64,000 nucleotides of DNA, taken from assembly GCA_030433005.1 (NCBI GenBank), contig JAUILQ010000013.1, positions 1-64,000 of the forward strand, in the 5' to 3' direction. Made by a program: the position numbers and the translations under genes. Every line of letters starts with the position of its first letter. The stretch's first letter is position 1. The notes below the pieces were generated by a model. The model was given only the letters and a program-made list of their open reading frames with translations, had not been told where the DNA came from and searched no databases. Positions 42,986-51,937 of this stretch are shown here, piece after piece. The DNA is from Alphaproteobacteria bacterium (GTDB taxonomy: Bacteria; Pseudomonadota; Alphaproteobacteria; Kiloniellales; DSM-21159).

Positions 42986-44674
42986 ATGAAGGCCCAGCCA
43001 CGCCGTCCCGCCGAGCCGGGTCCCGACGAGCTGCTGTTCGTGCCGCTCGGCGGCACCGGCGAGATCGGCATGAACCTCAATCTCTACGGCCATGCCGGGA
43101 AGTGGCTGATGGTCGACTGCGGCGTCGCCTTCGGTGAGCACGACCTGCCGGGCATCGAGGTCGTGCTGCCCGACCCCGACTTCGTCTTCGAGCGCAAGGA
43201 CGACCTCGCCGGCATCCTGCTGACCCACGCCCACGAGGACCATCTCGGCGCCTTGCCCTACGTCTGGCCGCAGCTCGACTGCCCGGTCTACGCGACGCCC
43301 TTCACGGCGGCGCTGCTGCGCCGCAAGCTGCGCGACGACGGCGTCGAGCTGCCGGCCGAGCTGATCGAGGTGCCGCTGTCCGGGCGGCTGTCGATCGGGC
43401 CCTTCGAGCTGGAGCTGGTGACCCTGACCCACTCGATCCCCGAGCCCAACGCGGTGCTGATCCACACCGCCTGCGGCACCGTCTTCCACACCGGCGACTG
43501 GAAGCTCGACGAGGACCCGCTGGTCGGCGAGAGCTACGACGTCGAGCGCCTGCGCCGGCTCGCCGACGAGGGCGTGCTGGCGATGATCTGCGACTCGACC
43601 AACGCCCTGGTGCCGGGCACGGCCGGCTCGGAGCTGGAGGTGCGCGAGGCGCTGGAGAAGACCATCGGCGGACTGTCCGGCCGGGTCGCCGTCGCCTGCT
43701 TCGCCAGCAACGTGGCGCGGCTGGAAACCGTCATGGCCGTCGCCGAGGCCCAGGGGCGGCGCGTCGCGCTGGTCGGCCGCTCGATGCACCGCATCGTCGC
43801 GGCGGCGCGCGAGGCCGGCTATCTCCAGGACATGGCGCCCCTGGTCGACGTGCGCGACCTCGGCTACCTGCCGCCCGAGGAGACGCTGCTGCTGTGCACC
43901 GGCAGCCAGGGCGAGCCGCGCGCCGCGCTCTGGCGCATCGCCAACGACGACCACCCGGACGTGACCCTGAGCGAGGGCGACAGCGTGGTCTTCTCGAGCC
44001 GCGTCATCCCCGGCAACGAGAAGGCCATCTTCGCGCTCTACAACGCGCTCAGCCGCCGCGGCGTCAAGGTCATCTCCGACAAGGAGGCGCCGGGCATCCA
44101 CGTCTCCGGGCACCCCTGCCGGGACGAGCTGACCCAGATGTACCAGTGGGTGCGCCCACGCATCGCGGTGCCGGTCCACGGCGAGGCGCGGCACATGGCC
44201 GCCCAGGCCGAGCTGGCCCGCGCCTGCCAGGTGCCCGAGGTCGTGCTCGCCGAGAACGGTGCCGTGGTGCGCCTGGCGCCGGGCAAGGCGGACATCGTGG
44301 ACCACGTCCACGCCGGGCGCATGGTCGTCGACGGCACCGCGATCCGCTCGACCGACAGCCCGGTGCTGCGCCAGCGCCGGCGCATGGTGCGCGAGGGCTC
44401 GGCGGTCGTCGCTGTCGTCGTCGACGAGCACGGCGACCTGCTGGGCGAGCCGCGCATCGCCGGGGCCGGGCTCTACGACAGCGAGCAGGACGCCGACATC
44501 GAGGACGCCGCGATCGACGCTGCCGAGGAGGCGGTCCACCGCGCCTCGCGCAAGGAGCGCCGCGACGACGCCGCGCTGAGCGAAGCGGTGCGCCTGGCGG
44601 TGCGCCGCACCTTCCAGCGCGAGCTCGGCCGCAAGCCGGTCGTCGAGGTCCAGCTGATCCGGTTGGAAGACTGA
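42986..44674 (+). CDS. rnj: Ribonuclease J
   Basis: A 562-residue metallo-beta-lactamase/beta-CASP nuclease that acts as a 5'-3' exonuclease and endonuclease in rRNA and mRNA maturation. The zinc site is LTHAHEDHLGALPY, with HTGDWKLDEDP and VHGEARHM further along; SRVIPGNEKAIF is a beta-CASP segment. A Lys/Arg-rich C-terminal domain closes the protein. Confidence 0.95.
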   Translation: MKAQPRRPAEPGPDELLFVPLGGTGEIGMNLNLYGHAGKWLMVDCGVAFGEHDLPGIEVVLPDPDFVFERKDDLAGILLTHAHEDHLGALPYVWPQLDCPVYATPFTAALLRRKLRDDGVELPAELIEVPLSGRLSIGPFELELVTLTHSIPEPNAVLIHTACGTVFHTGDWKLDEDPLVGESYDVERLRRLADEGVLAMICDSTNALVPGTAGSELEVREALEKTIGGLSGRVAVACFASNVARLETVMAVAEAQGRRVALVGRSMHRIVAAAREAGYLQDMAPLVDVRDLGYLPPEETLLLCTGSQGEPRAALWRIANDDHPDVTLSEGDSVVFSSRVIPGNEKAIFALYNALSRRGVKVISDKEAPGIHVSGHPCRDELTQMYQWVRPRIAVPVHGEARHMAAQAELARACQVPEVVLAENGAVVRLAPGKADIVDHVHAGRMVVDGTAIRSTDSPVLRQRRRMVREGSAVVAVVVDEHGDLLGEPRIAGAGLYDSEQDADIEDAAIDAAEEAVHRASRKERRDDAALSEAVRLAVRRTFQRELGRKPVVEVQLIRLED

Positions 44675-44706
44675 CGGCGCGCGAGAGCAGGAGAGGGCAG
44701 GCAGGG

Positions 44707-45111
44707 ATGATCGGACGTCTCAACCACGTGGCCATCGCGGTGCCCGACCTGGAGGCCGCCGCGGCGACCTACCGCGGCACCCTGGGCGCCAGGGTCTCCG
44801 ACCCGCAGGACGAGCCCGACCACGGCGTCACCGTGGTCTTCGTCGAGCTGCCCAACACCAAGATCGAGCTGCTGCACCCGCTCGGCGAGGACTCGCCGAT
44901 CGCCGCCTTCCTCGCGCGCAGCCCCTCCGGCGGCATCCATCACCTCTGCTACGAGGTCGAGGACATCCTGGCCGCGCGGGACAAGCTCAAGGCAGAGGGC
45001 GCGCGCGTGCTCGGCGACGGCGAGCCGAAGATCGGGGCGCACGGCAAGCCGGTGCTGTTCCTGCATCCCAAGGACTTCATGGGCTCGCTGATCGAGCTCG
45101 AGCAGGTCTGA
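44707..45111 (+). CDS. mce: Methylmalonyl-CoA epimerase
   Basis: A 134-residue VOC-fold enzyme interconverting (R)- and (S)-methylmalonyl-CoA in propionate metabolism. Metal-site residues are in NHVAIAVPDLE (His), IELLHPLGEDSPI and GIHHLCYEVEDI, and the terminal LIELEQV supplies the catalytic glutamate. The ATG at 44707 has a GGCAGG ribosome-binding site. Confidence 0.95.
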   Translation: MIGRLNHVAIAVPDLEAAAATYRGTLGARVSDPQDEPDHGVTVVFVELPNTKIELLHPLGEDSPIAAFLARSPSGGIHHLCYEVEDILAARDKLKAEGARVLGDGEPKIGAHGKPVLFLHPKDFMGSLIELEQV

Positions 45112-45229
45112 TGCCGGATCCCGGGCCCCCCTCGGGGCCTGAGACGATTCGCGCCTGGGGCCGGACGTCGGGCGGCGTTAGAGCGGGGTCCGGCTGGAGC
45201 GCCGCTCCACCAAGCCCATCGAGAGACCG

Positions 45230-45484
45230 ATGACCTGGTTCGAGAGCATCGTCGCCTTCTTCCTGATCTGGTGGCTCACGCTGTTCTGCGTGCTGCCCTG
45301 GGGCGTGCGGCGCAGCGAGGCGCCGGAGGAGGGCCACGATCCCGGTGCGCCCGAGGGGCCGCGGCTGTGGCGGAAGGCGCTGGTCACCACGGCGGTCGCG
45401 GCGGTGATCTGGGGCGTCGTCTTCCTGGTCGTCGACAGCGGCGTAATCTCGTTCCGGGACATGGTCGAGCGCGCGCCCTACTGA
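45230..45484 (+). CDS. DUF1467-type small membrane protein
   Basis: 84 residues with two predicted membrane helices (about 5-25 and 52-70). WWLTLFCVLPWGVR in the first helix is the family signature. The function is unknown, but it follows mce throughout alphaproteobacteria. It converges with the minus-strand terminator at 45522-45553. Confidence 0.88.
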   Translation: MTWFESIVAFFLIWWLTLFCVLPWGVRRSEAPEEGHDPGAPEGPRLWRKALVTTAVAAVIWGVVFLVVDSGVISFRDMVERAPY

Positions 45485-45521
45485 CCGGCGGCCCGGACTG
45501 CCGGAAAGCCGGCGCGGTCCG

Positions 45522-45553
45522 AAAAAGAAAACGGCAGGACCGGGGTCCTGCCG
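45522..45553 (-). terminator. Rho-independent terminator on the minus strand
   Basis: The 9-bp stem CGGCAGGAC/GTCCTGCCG is followed on the minus strand by TTTTCTTTTT. It ends a minus-strand transcript coming from the permease gene or from a separate RNA in the 45.56-45.78 kb gap. Confidence 0.85.
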
Positions 45554-45563
45554 AGAAGCCGTA

Positions 45564-45784
45564 CGCGTTGAGCCGCGCTTTAATGTGCCGCGTCGCGTCG
45601 GGTGCGTGCGACGTTCCTCCCTAAACCTGGGCCGAGCCCTTTGGGCTTCAAGCTGCAACTTGATAGCGGATGCCCGCTGTCAGGTCACGCGGAATCTTGC
45701 GGCCTCTGCTCGCTGGGCAGGCAGACTGCCCAGTTCCTGGTCTGACGTTTGGGCAGATCGGCGCCACGAGGCGGCTGAAACGCG
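45564..45784. ncRNA. Candidate structured RNA, strand and family uncertain
   Basis: This region accounts for most of the 377-bp gene-free gap. CGCGTT-G-AGCCGC (45564-45576) pairs with GCGGCT-GA-AACGCG (45771-45784), a 12-bp closing stem around about 195 nt. Inside are GAGCCC/GGGCTT (45634-45648), AGCGG/CCGCT (45665-45678) and an 8-bp CTGGGCAG/CTGCCCAG hairpin (45713-45733). The first hairpin pairs fully (one G-U) only in plus-strand RNA, whereas the better terminator lies on the minus strand. It lacks tmRNA, SRP RNA and RNase P signatures. A 6S-like RNA is possible (GACGTTCCTCCCT on the plus strand), but the branched fold is not a typical 6S rod. It could also be the permease 3' UTR. Confidence 0.35.
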
Positions 45785-45785
45785 A

Positions 45786-45813
45786 GGGCCCCGCCTCTGG
45801 AGAGGCGGGGCCC
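45786..45813. terminator. Bidirectional hairpin after the candidate RNA and the permease gene
   Basis: Perfect 13-bp inverted repeat from GGGCCCCGCCTCT around GG. It is followed by TTGTCCC on the plus strand and TCGCGTTTC on the minus strand, both weak T tails. Confidence 0.6.
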
Positions 45814-45861
45814 TTGTCCCGTAACCGATTGATAAGACGCCGTTCAGGCGTCCCGCCGTGG

Positions 45862-47154
45862 CTAGCCGCCGATCCAGGCGAACTTCGCGATGAACAGCAC
45901 CGCCACCAGGTAGACCGCGACCGAGCAGTCCTGCGGCCGGCCGGCGAGCAGCTTGATCGCCGCGTAGGTGACGAAGCCGAAGCCGATGCCGTCGGCGATC
46001 GAGAAGGTCAGCGGCATGGTGATCGCGGTCACCACCGCCGGCGCGTACTCGCTGACGTCCTCCCAGTCGAGCTCGGCCAGGCCACGCGCCATCAGGCAGG
46101 CGACGAACAGCAGGGCCGGGGCCGTGGCGTAGCCGGGCACGGTCTGGGCCAGCGGGCTGAACAGCAGGCAGGCCAGGAACAGCCCGGCGACGACGACGGC
46201 GGTCAGGCCGGTGCGGCCGCCCGCCTTGATGCCCGCCGCGCTCTCGATGTAGCTGGTCGTCGTCGAGGTGCCGAGCAGGGAGCCGGCGATGCTGGCCGAG
46301 GAGTCGGCGATCAGCGCCCGGCGCAGCCGCGGCAGCCGGCCCTTGCTGTCGAGCAGGCCGGCGCGGTGCGAGACGCCGATCAGCGTGCCGGCGGTGTCGA
46401 AGAAGTCGACGAACAGGAAGGCGAAGACGATGGTCACCAGGCCGAGCTGCAGGGCGCCGGCGATGTCCAGCTGCAGGAAGGTCGGCAGGGGATCGGGCGG
46501 CAGGCTGACGACGCCCTTGAACTCCGAGACGCCGAGCAGCACGCCGATCAGCGTGACCACCAGGATGCCGATGATCACGGCGCCGGGAACGCGCCGCCAG
46601 TCGAGCGCGACCATGACCACGAAGCCGAGCATCGCCAGGATCGCCGGCCAGCTGGTCAGGTCGCCGAGGCCGACCAGGGTCGCCGGGTTGTCGACGACGA
46701 TGCCCGCGTTCTTCAGCGCGATGATGCCGAGGAACAGGCCGATGCCGGCCGAGATCGCCAGCTTCAGGCTGCGCGGGATGGCGTTGATGATCCACTCGCG
46801 CAGCGGCAGCACCGAGATGATCACGAACAGGATGCCGGAGACGAAGACGGCGCCCAGCGCCGCCTGCCAGGCGATGCCCATGCCGAGCACCACGGCGTAG
46901 GCGAAGTAGGCGTTCAGGCCCATGCCCGGGGCCAGGGCGATCGGGTAGTTCGCGAACAGCCCCATGACCAGGCTGCCGAAGGCGGCGGCGACGCAGGTCG
47001 CCACGAAGACCGCCCCGAAGTCCATGCCGGCGTCCGACAGGATCGCCGGGTTGACGAAGGTGATGTAGGCCATCGTCAGGAAGGTGGTCAGGCCGGCCAG
47101 CACCTCGGTGCGCACCGTCGTGCCCCGTTCCTTCAGTCCGAAGAACTTCTCCAT
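45862..47154 (-). CDS. NCS2-family guanine/hypoxanthine permease
   Basis: 430 residues with about 12-14 membrane segments. Motifs of the AzgA/PbuG branch are TFLTMAYITFVNPAIL near residue 28, PGMGLNAYFAYAVVLGMG (about 85) and GTSTTTSYIESAAGIKAGGR in the second half. It is expected to import purine bases by proton symport. A strong AAGGAGGGG ribosome-binding site precedes the ATG. The 246-bp leader is GC-rich, and I see no purine-riboswitch core in it. The typical proS neighbour after DUF1467 is absent here. Confidence 0.9.
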   Translation of the reverse strand: MEKFFGLKERGTTVRTEVLAGLTTFLTMAYITFVNPAILSDAGMDFGAVFVATCVAAAFGSLVMGLFANYPIALAPGMGLNAYFAYAVVLGMGIAWQAALGAVFVSGILFVIISVLPLREWIINAIPRSLKLAISAGIGLFLGIIALKNAGIVVDNPATLVGLGDLTSWPAILAMLGFVVMVALDWRRVPGAVIIGILVVTLIGVLLGVSEFKGVVSLPPDPLPTFLQLDIAGALQLGLVTIVFAFLFVDFFDTAGTLIGVSHRAGLLDSKGRLPRLRRALIADSSASIAGSLLGTSTTTSYIESAAGIKAGGRTGLTAVVVAGLFLACLLFSPLAQTVPGYATAPALLFVACLMARGLAELDWEDVSEYAPAVVTAITMPLTFSIADGIGFGFVTYAAIKLLAGRPQDCSVAVYLVAVLFIAKFAWIGG

Positions 47155-47400
47155 GCTGCCCCTCCTTGGCCGGCGCGCGCCGGGAAGGCCCGTCGGCGCG
47201 GCGCCCGGCCGGCGATGGCCGGCGTCGGGGCCGCGTCGCGGCCTTCGATCTGCCTTGTGCGTCGATCCCCCCGGATCGCCGGCCGCCTTGCGTGGCGCGG
47301 CCTGTTCTTGAACGGCGCCGAGAATAGGGGCCGCTCCGGCGCGACGCTACAGGAATGTGCCCGCCGGCCCGGCGGGCAGGGGCGAAGGGGCGCGGCCCGG

Positions 47401-48051
47401 TCAGCCGGCGGCGGCGCGCTCCAGCTCGCCCTGGATCGCCAGGTCGAACATCTGCTGCAGGACCTCGGGCGGCTGGGCGCCGGGCAGGGCGTAGCGGCCC
47501 TCGAAGATGAAGCAGGGCACGCCGGTGATGCCGGCCATGCGCGCGCGCAGGTCCTCGGCGCGGACCTCCTCGGCCTCCTCCTCGCCGGCCAGGAAGCTCG
47601 CGGCCTCCGCGGCGTCGAGCCCGGCCGCCTCGGCGGCGGCGGCGAGCACCGCGGGGTCGCCGAGGTCCTCCGCCTTCAGGAAGGCCGACTCGAACAGGCT
47701 GTCGACCAGCGGCGTCTGGCGTCCGAAGCGCTCGGCCCAGCGGATCAGGCGGTGCGACTGCAGGGTGTTGGGCGTGCGCTTCATGCGCTCGAAGGCGAAG
47801 GCGATGCCCTCCTCCTCGCCGGCCGCACGGATCGGGCCGTAGACGCGCTCGGCCTCGCGAACGCCGCCGAACTTGCGCTCCAGGTAGGCCTGGCGGTCCA
47901 TGCCCTCGGCCGGCATGTCGGGATTGAGCTGGAAGGCGCGCCAGCGGATCGTCAGCTCGGGCTGCGGCCGCTCGGCGAGGGCGCGGTCGAGCCGCTTCTT
48001 GCCGATGTAGCACCAGGGGCAGATGGTGTCGGAGAAGATGTCGATCTGCAT
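47401..48051 (-). CDS. DsbA-family oxidoreductase, FrnE-like
   Basis: 216 residues of thioredoxin fold with a helical insertion. The redox motif C-P-W-C lies in DTICPWCYIGKKRL near residue 12. There is no signal peptide, so this is a cytoplasmic FrnE-like protein rather than a periplasmic DsbA. VPCFIFEGRYALPGAQPPE carries the cis-proline loop. FrnE-type proteins act as disulfide isomerases or oxidoreductases, and their in vivo substrates are mostly unknown. Confidence 0.87.
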   Translation of the reverse strand: MQIDIFSDTICPWCYIGKKRLDRALAERPQPELTIRWRAFQLNPDMPAEGMDRQAYLERKFGGVREAERVYGPIRAAGEEEGIAFAFERMKRTPNTLQSHRLIRWAERFGRQTPLVDSLFESAFLKAEDLGDPAVLAAAAEAAGLDAAEAASFLAGEEEAEEVRAEDLRARMAGITGVPCFIFEGRYALPGAQPPEVLQQMFDLAIQGELERAAAG

Positions 48052-48278
48052 GGCCTCGGGCTTTCTCCGGCTGGGCTCTCTCTGGACCGTCGCCGCCGGC
48101 GGTCCCGGTGGCGACCGCGGACGAGTCTAACATGGGGCGGCGCGCCGGCCACGGAACCGCCGGCCACTTTGGCGTGATCGCCCGACCGCGCAGGGCTGCC
48201 GCCAGGGCCCGACGGCTTGACCGCCTCCCGCCGGGTCGTGACAGTAGCGGCCGATCCTGGGAGGCAACGCCGAAGCCG

Positions 48279-49943
48279 ATGGCGAGAGACAGCGACGAAT
48301 CGATCTACGAGCGCGACCTCGGGCGCACGCCGGCGAACTTCACGGCGCTGTCGCCGCTGTCGTTCCTGCGCCGCGCGGCGGAGGTCTATCCGCACAAGCC
48401 GGCGGTCATCCACGACCGCGTATTCAGCTATCGCCAGCTCGCCGAGCGGGCGCGACGCCTGGCCTCGGCGCTGGAGAAGCGCGGCCTCGGGCCGGGCGAC
48501 ACGGTCGCGGTCATGGCGCCCAACGTGCCGGCGATGCTGGAGGCGCACTACGGCGTGCCGCTGATGGGCGGCGTGCTCAACGCGCTGAACTACCGGCTCG
48601 ACGCGGCGACCATCGCCTTCATCCTGCGCCACGGCGAGGCCAGGGTGCTGATCACCGACCGCGAGTTCGCGCCGACCGTCGAGAAGGCCCTGGCCGAGCT
48701 GCAGGATCCGCCGCTGGTCGTCGACATCGACGATCCCATGACGGAGGCGCAGAAGGGCGAGAAGGGCAAGGCCCTGGGCGCGCTCGACTACGAGGCCTTC
48801 CTTCAGGAGGGCGACCCGGAGCGGCCCTGGAGCCTGCCCGAGGACGAGTGGCAGGCGATCTGCCTCAACTACACCAGCGGCACCACCGGCGATCCCAAGG
48901 GCGTGGTCTATCACCACCGCGGCGCCTTCCTGAACGCCATGGGCAACGCCATCTCGATGAACCTGGCCCGCGACAGCGTCTATCTCTGGACGCTGCCGAT
49001 GTTCCACTGCAACGGCTGGAGCTACACCTGGGCGGTCACCGCCATGGCCGGCACCCACGTCTGCCTGCGCCGTGTCGACCCGGAGCTGATCTATCCGCTG
49101 ATCGAGAGCCAGGGCATCACCCATCTCTGCGGCGCGCCGATCGTGCTCAATCTGCTGGCCCACGCGCCGGAGTCGGTGCGCCGGCCGCTGCCCAAGCCGA
49201 TCCGCGTGGTCACCGGCGGGGCGGCGCCGCCCTCGGCGATCATCGCCAACATGGAGCGCCAGGGCTTCCTGATCACCCACATGTACGGCCTGACCGAATG
49301 CTACGGCCCGGCGACGCTTTGCGCCTGGCAGTCGGAGTGGGACGAGCTCGATCTCGAGGGGCGGGCCGCCAAGATGGCCCGCCAGGGCGTCAAGCTGGTG
49401 ACGCTGCACGACTGCACCGTGCGCGACCCGGAGACTCTCGAGGAGGTGCCGCACGACGGCGCGACCATGGGCGAGCTGATGCTGCGCGGCAACACGGTGA
49501 TGAAGGGCTACCTGAAGAACCCCAAGGCGACGGAGAAGGCCTTCGCCGGCGGCTGGTTCCACACCGGCGACCTCGGCGTCGTCCACCCCGACGGCTACAT
49601 CGAGGTCAAGGACCGCACCAAGGACGTCATCATCTCCGGCGGCGAGAACATCTCCAGCCTGGAGATCGAGGAGGTGCTCTACCGCCATCCCAAGGTGCTG
49701 GAGGCCGCCGTGGTCGCGCGGCCCGACGAGAAGTGGGGCGAGACGCCCTGCGCCTTCGTCACGCTGAAGAGCGGCGAGAGCGCCAGCGAGAGCGAGATCC
49801 TCGGCTGGTGCCGCGACCACCTGGCGCGCTTCAAGGTGCCCAAGACACTGGTCTTCACCGAGCTGCCCAAGACCTCGACCGGCAAGATCCAGAAGTTCGT
49901 GCTGCGCGAGCAGGCGCGTCTTCTGGAGGGGACGGCATCATGA
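48279..49943 (+). CDS. Acyl-CoA synthetase of the Lva-like operon
   Basis: A 554-residue ANL-superfamily ligase. The P-loop is NYTSGTTGDPKGVVYHHRG, the A5 motif MYGLTECYGP, and the A8/hinge region GWFHTGDLGVVHPDGYIEVKD. The catalytic C-terminal lysine is in KTSTGKIQKFVLRE. It activates a carboxylic acid to acyl-CoA through acyl-AMP. The ATG at 48279 fits the family start; the reading frame is open upstream. The next four genes match LvaD, LvaC, LvaA and LvaB functions, so this would be the LvaE-like activating step. Its stop overlaps the next start (ATGA). Confidence 0.9.
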   Translation: MARDSDESIYERDLGRTPANFTALSPLSFLRRAAEVYPHKPAVIHDRVFSYRQLAERARRLASALEKRGLGPGDTVAVMAPNVPAMLEAHYGVPLMGGVLNALNYRLDAATIAFILRHGEARVLITDREFAPTVEKALAELQDPPLVVDIDDPMTEAQKGEKGKALGALDYEAFLQEGDPERPWSLPEDEWQAICLNYTSGTTGDPKGVVYHHRGAFLNAMGNAISMNLARDSVYLWTLPMFHCNGWSYTWAVTAMAGTHVCLRRVDPELIYPLIESQGITHLCGAPIVLNLLAHAPESVRRPLPKPIRVVTGGAAPPSAIIANMERQGFLITHMYGLTECYGPATLCAWQSEWDELDLEGRAAKMARQGVKLVTLHDCTVRDPETLEEVPHDGATMGELMLRGNTVMKGYLKNPKATEKAFAGGWFHTGDLGVVHPDGYIEVKDRTKDVIISGGENISSLEIEEVLYRHPKVLEAAVVARPDEKWGETPCAFVTLKSGESASESEILGWCRDHLARFKVPKTLVFTELPKTSTGKIQKFVLREQARLLEGTAS

Positions 49944-50704
49944 GCGACCTTCTCGACCTTACCGGCAAGACCGCCCTGGTGACCGGCGCTTCCAGCGGGC
50001 TGGGCCGGCACTTCGCCCAGGTGCTCGCCGCCCACGGCGCGCGCGTCGCGGTCGCCGCGCGACGCACCGATCGGCTCGAGAGCTTGTGCCGCGAGATCGA
50101 GGAGCGCGGCGGCCGCGCCATGCCCGTGCATCTCGACGTCGGCGAGGCCGAGAGCGTCGAGCAGGCGGTGGCGGCGACCGAGACCGAGCTCGGCGCGATC
50201 TCGATCCTGGTCAACAACGCCGGCGTGGCGCCCAGCTCCCCGGCGCTCGAGACGCCGGTCGAGCAGTGGGACCAGGTGCTCGACACCAACCTGCGCGGCG
50301 CCTGGCTGGTCGCCCAGGCGACGGCGCAGCACATGGCGCGGCTCGGCCACGGCGGCTCGATCGTCAACATCGCCTCGATCCTCGGCCTCGCCGGCGCCAG
50401 CCAGGTGGCGGCCTATTGCGCGGCCAAGGCCGGCCTGATCAACCTGACACGCGCGCTCGCCGGCGAGCTGGCGCGCCACGACATCCGGGTCAACGCGCTC
50501 TGTCCCGGCTACGTCGTCACCGACCTCAACCGCGAGTTCCTCGAGAGCAAGGCCGGCGAGAGCCTCAAGAAGCGGATCCCGCAGCGCCGCTTCGGCCTGC
50601 CGCAGGATCTCGACGGCACGCTGCTGCTGCTGGCCTCCGACGCCTCGCGCTACATGACCGGCGCGGTCGTCGCCGTCGACGGCGGGCAGTCCGCCACTCT
50701 CTAG
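49940..50704 (+). CDS. Short-chain dehydrogenase/reductase of the Lva-like operon
   Basis: A 254-residue classical SDR. The cofactor loop is TGASSGLG (about 15-22), with NNAGVAP, catalytic Ser in IASILG and the YCAAK Tyr-Lys pair, and a C-terminal VAVDGGQSATL. RRTDR after the second strand suggests NADP preference, though that is uncertain. In the lva pathway the SDR reduces the 4-oxoacyl-CoA to 4-hydroxyacyl-CoA. The general annotation 3-oxoacyl reductase cannot be excluded from sequence. Translation is coupled to the synthetase. Confidence 0.88.
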   Translation: MSDLLDLTGKTALVTGASSGLGRHFAQVLAAHGARVAVAARRTDRLESLCREIEERGGRAMPVHLDVGEAESVEQAVAATETELGAISILVNNAGVAPSSPALETPVEQWDQVLDTNLRGAWLVAQATAQHMARLGHGGSIVNIASILGLAGASQVAAYCAAKAGLINLTRALAGELARHDIRVNALCPGYVVTDLNREFLESKAGESLKKRIPQRRFGLPQDLDGTLLLLASDASRYMTGAVVAVDGGQSATL

Positions 50705-50740
50705 GGCGGCGACCATCTAGCAAAGACAGGAACTTAGGAC

Positions 50741-51937
50741 ATGGACTTCACCTTGCCCGCCGAGGTCGAGGAGACCCGCCGGAAGATCCGCGAGTTCGTC
50801 GCCGCGGAGGTGCTGCCGCTGGAATCCGACCCGGCGAGCTACGACGACCACGAGAACATCCGCCTCGACCTGCTCGACGAGGTGCGCGCCAAGGCCAGGG
50901 CGGCCGGCCTCTGGGCGCCGCAGATGCCGGTCGAGCGCGGCGGCCTCGGTTTCTCGACCGTCGGCATGGCCGGGGTCTACGAGGAGGCCGCGCGCTCGAT
51001 CTTCGGGCCGGTCTGCTTCAACTGCGCGGCGCCCGACGACGGCAACATGTTCGTGCTCAACCGCGTCGCCAGCGAGGCGCAGAAAGAGCGCTGGCTGCAG
51101 CCGGTCGTCGACGGCAAGGTGCGCAGCTCGTTCGTGATGACGGAGCCGGCGCCCGGCGCCGGCTCCGATCCCGGCCTGATGCGCACGACCGCCGAGCGCA
51201 AGGGCGACCGCTGGATCGTCACCGGCCGCAAGTGGTTCATCACCGGGGCCGAGACGGCGCAGCACTTCATCCTGATCGCGCGGACCTCCGACGACCCGCG
51301 CAAGGGCCTCTCGGCCTTCCTGTTCGACCGCGACCAGCCGGGCTGGGAGATCGTGCGGCGCATCCCGATCATGGGCCCGGAGGAGCACGGCGGGCACTGC
51401 GAGCTCAGCTTCGACGGCCTGGAGATCCCCGACGAGAACCGCCTGATGGAGGTCGGCGACGGCCTCAAGCTCACCCAGATCCGGCTCGGCACGGCGCGCC
51501 TGACCCACTGCATGCGCTGGCTCGGCATGGCCAAGCGGGCTCTGGAGATCTGCCAGCCCTACGTCGCCGAGCGCGATTCCTTCGGCATCAAGCTGGCCGA
51601 TCGCGAGTCGGTGCAGAACCAGCTCGGCGAGGCGGCGATGGCCATCGAGATCGGCCGCCTGCTGACCATGAAGGCGGCGGCGAAGCTGGACAGCGGCGAC
51701 TTCGCCCGCAAGGAGGTCTCGATGGCCAAGATCCAGGTCGCCGACGTCCTGCACAAGGCGGTCGACACGGCGATCCAGCTGATGGGTGCCAAGGGCTACT
51801 CGACCGACACGCCGCTGGAGTGGATGTACCGCTACGCCCGCCAGGCGCGCCTGGTCGACGGCGCCAGCGAGGTCCACAAGATGGTGCTGGCGCGCTTCCT
51901 GATGAAAGAGGGCGGCGACTTCTGGAGCTGGTCGTGA
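50741..51937 (+). CDS. Acyl-CoA dehydrogenase, ACAD10/11-like
   Basis: 398 residues with the three ACAD domains. The flavin motif is SFVMTEPAPGAGSDPGLM, then KWFITGAETAQHF; the C-terminal half includes LMGAKGYSTDTPLEWMYR. RLVDGASEVH resembles the DGPDEVH segment of ACAD10/11. It overlaps the phosphotransferase gene directly. In the lva system and in ACAD10/11 fusions the partner kinase phosphorylates the 4-hydroxyl, and this domain eliminates phosphate rather than simply dehydrogenating. That specific reaction is inferred from context. Confidence 0.88.
   Translation: MDFTLPAEVEETRRKIREFVAAEVLPLESDPASYDDHENIRLDLLDEVRAKARAAGLWAPQMPVERGGLGFSTVGMAGVYEEAARSIFGPVCFNCAAPDDGNMFVLNRVASEAQKERWLQPVVDGKVRSSFVMTEPAPGAGSDPGLMRTTAERKGDRWIVTGRKWFITGAETAQHFILIARTSDDPRKGLSAFLFDRDQPGWEIVRRIPIMGPEEHGGHCELSFDGLEIPDENRLMEVGDGLKLTQIRLGTARLTHCMRWLGMAKRALEICQPYVAERDSFGIKLADRESVQNQLGEAAMAIEIGRLLTMKAAAKLDSGDFARKEVSMAKIQVADVLHKAVDTAIQLMGAKGYSTDTPLEWMYRYARQARLVDGASEVHKMVLARFLMKEGGDFWSWS

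Noticed and set aside
45564-45784. Calling the intergenic RNA tmRNA, RNase P RNA or SRP RNA
   Set aside because: There is no tag reading frame or tRNA-like T-loop, no GAGGAAAGUC-type RNase P core, and no GGAAGGAAGCAGCC-like SRP motif on either strand.
47155-47400. Purine riboswitch in the permease leader
   Set aside because: The leader is GC-rich with generic hairpins, and I cannot find the conserved three-way-junction loop sequences.
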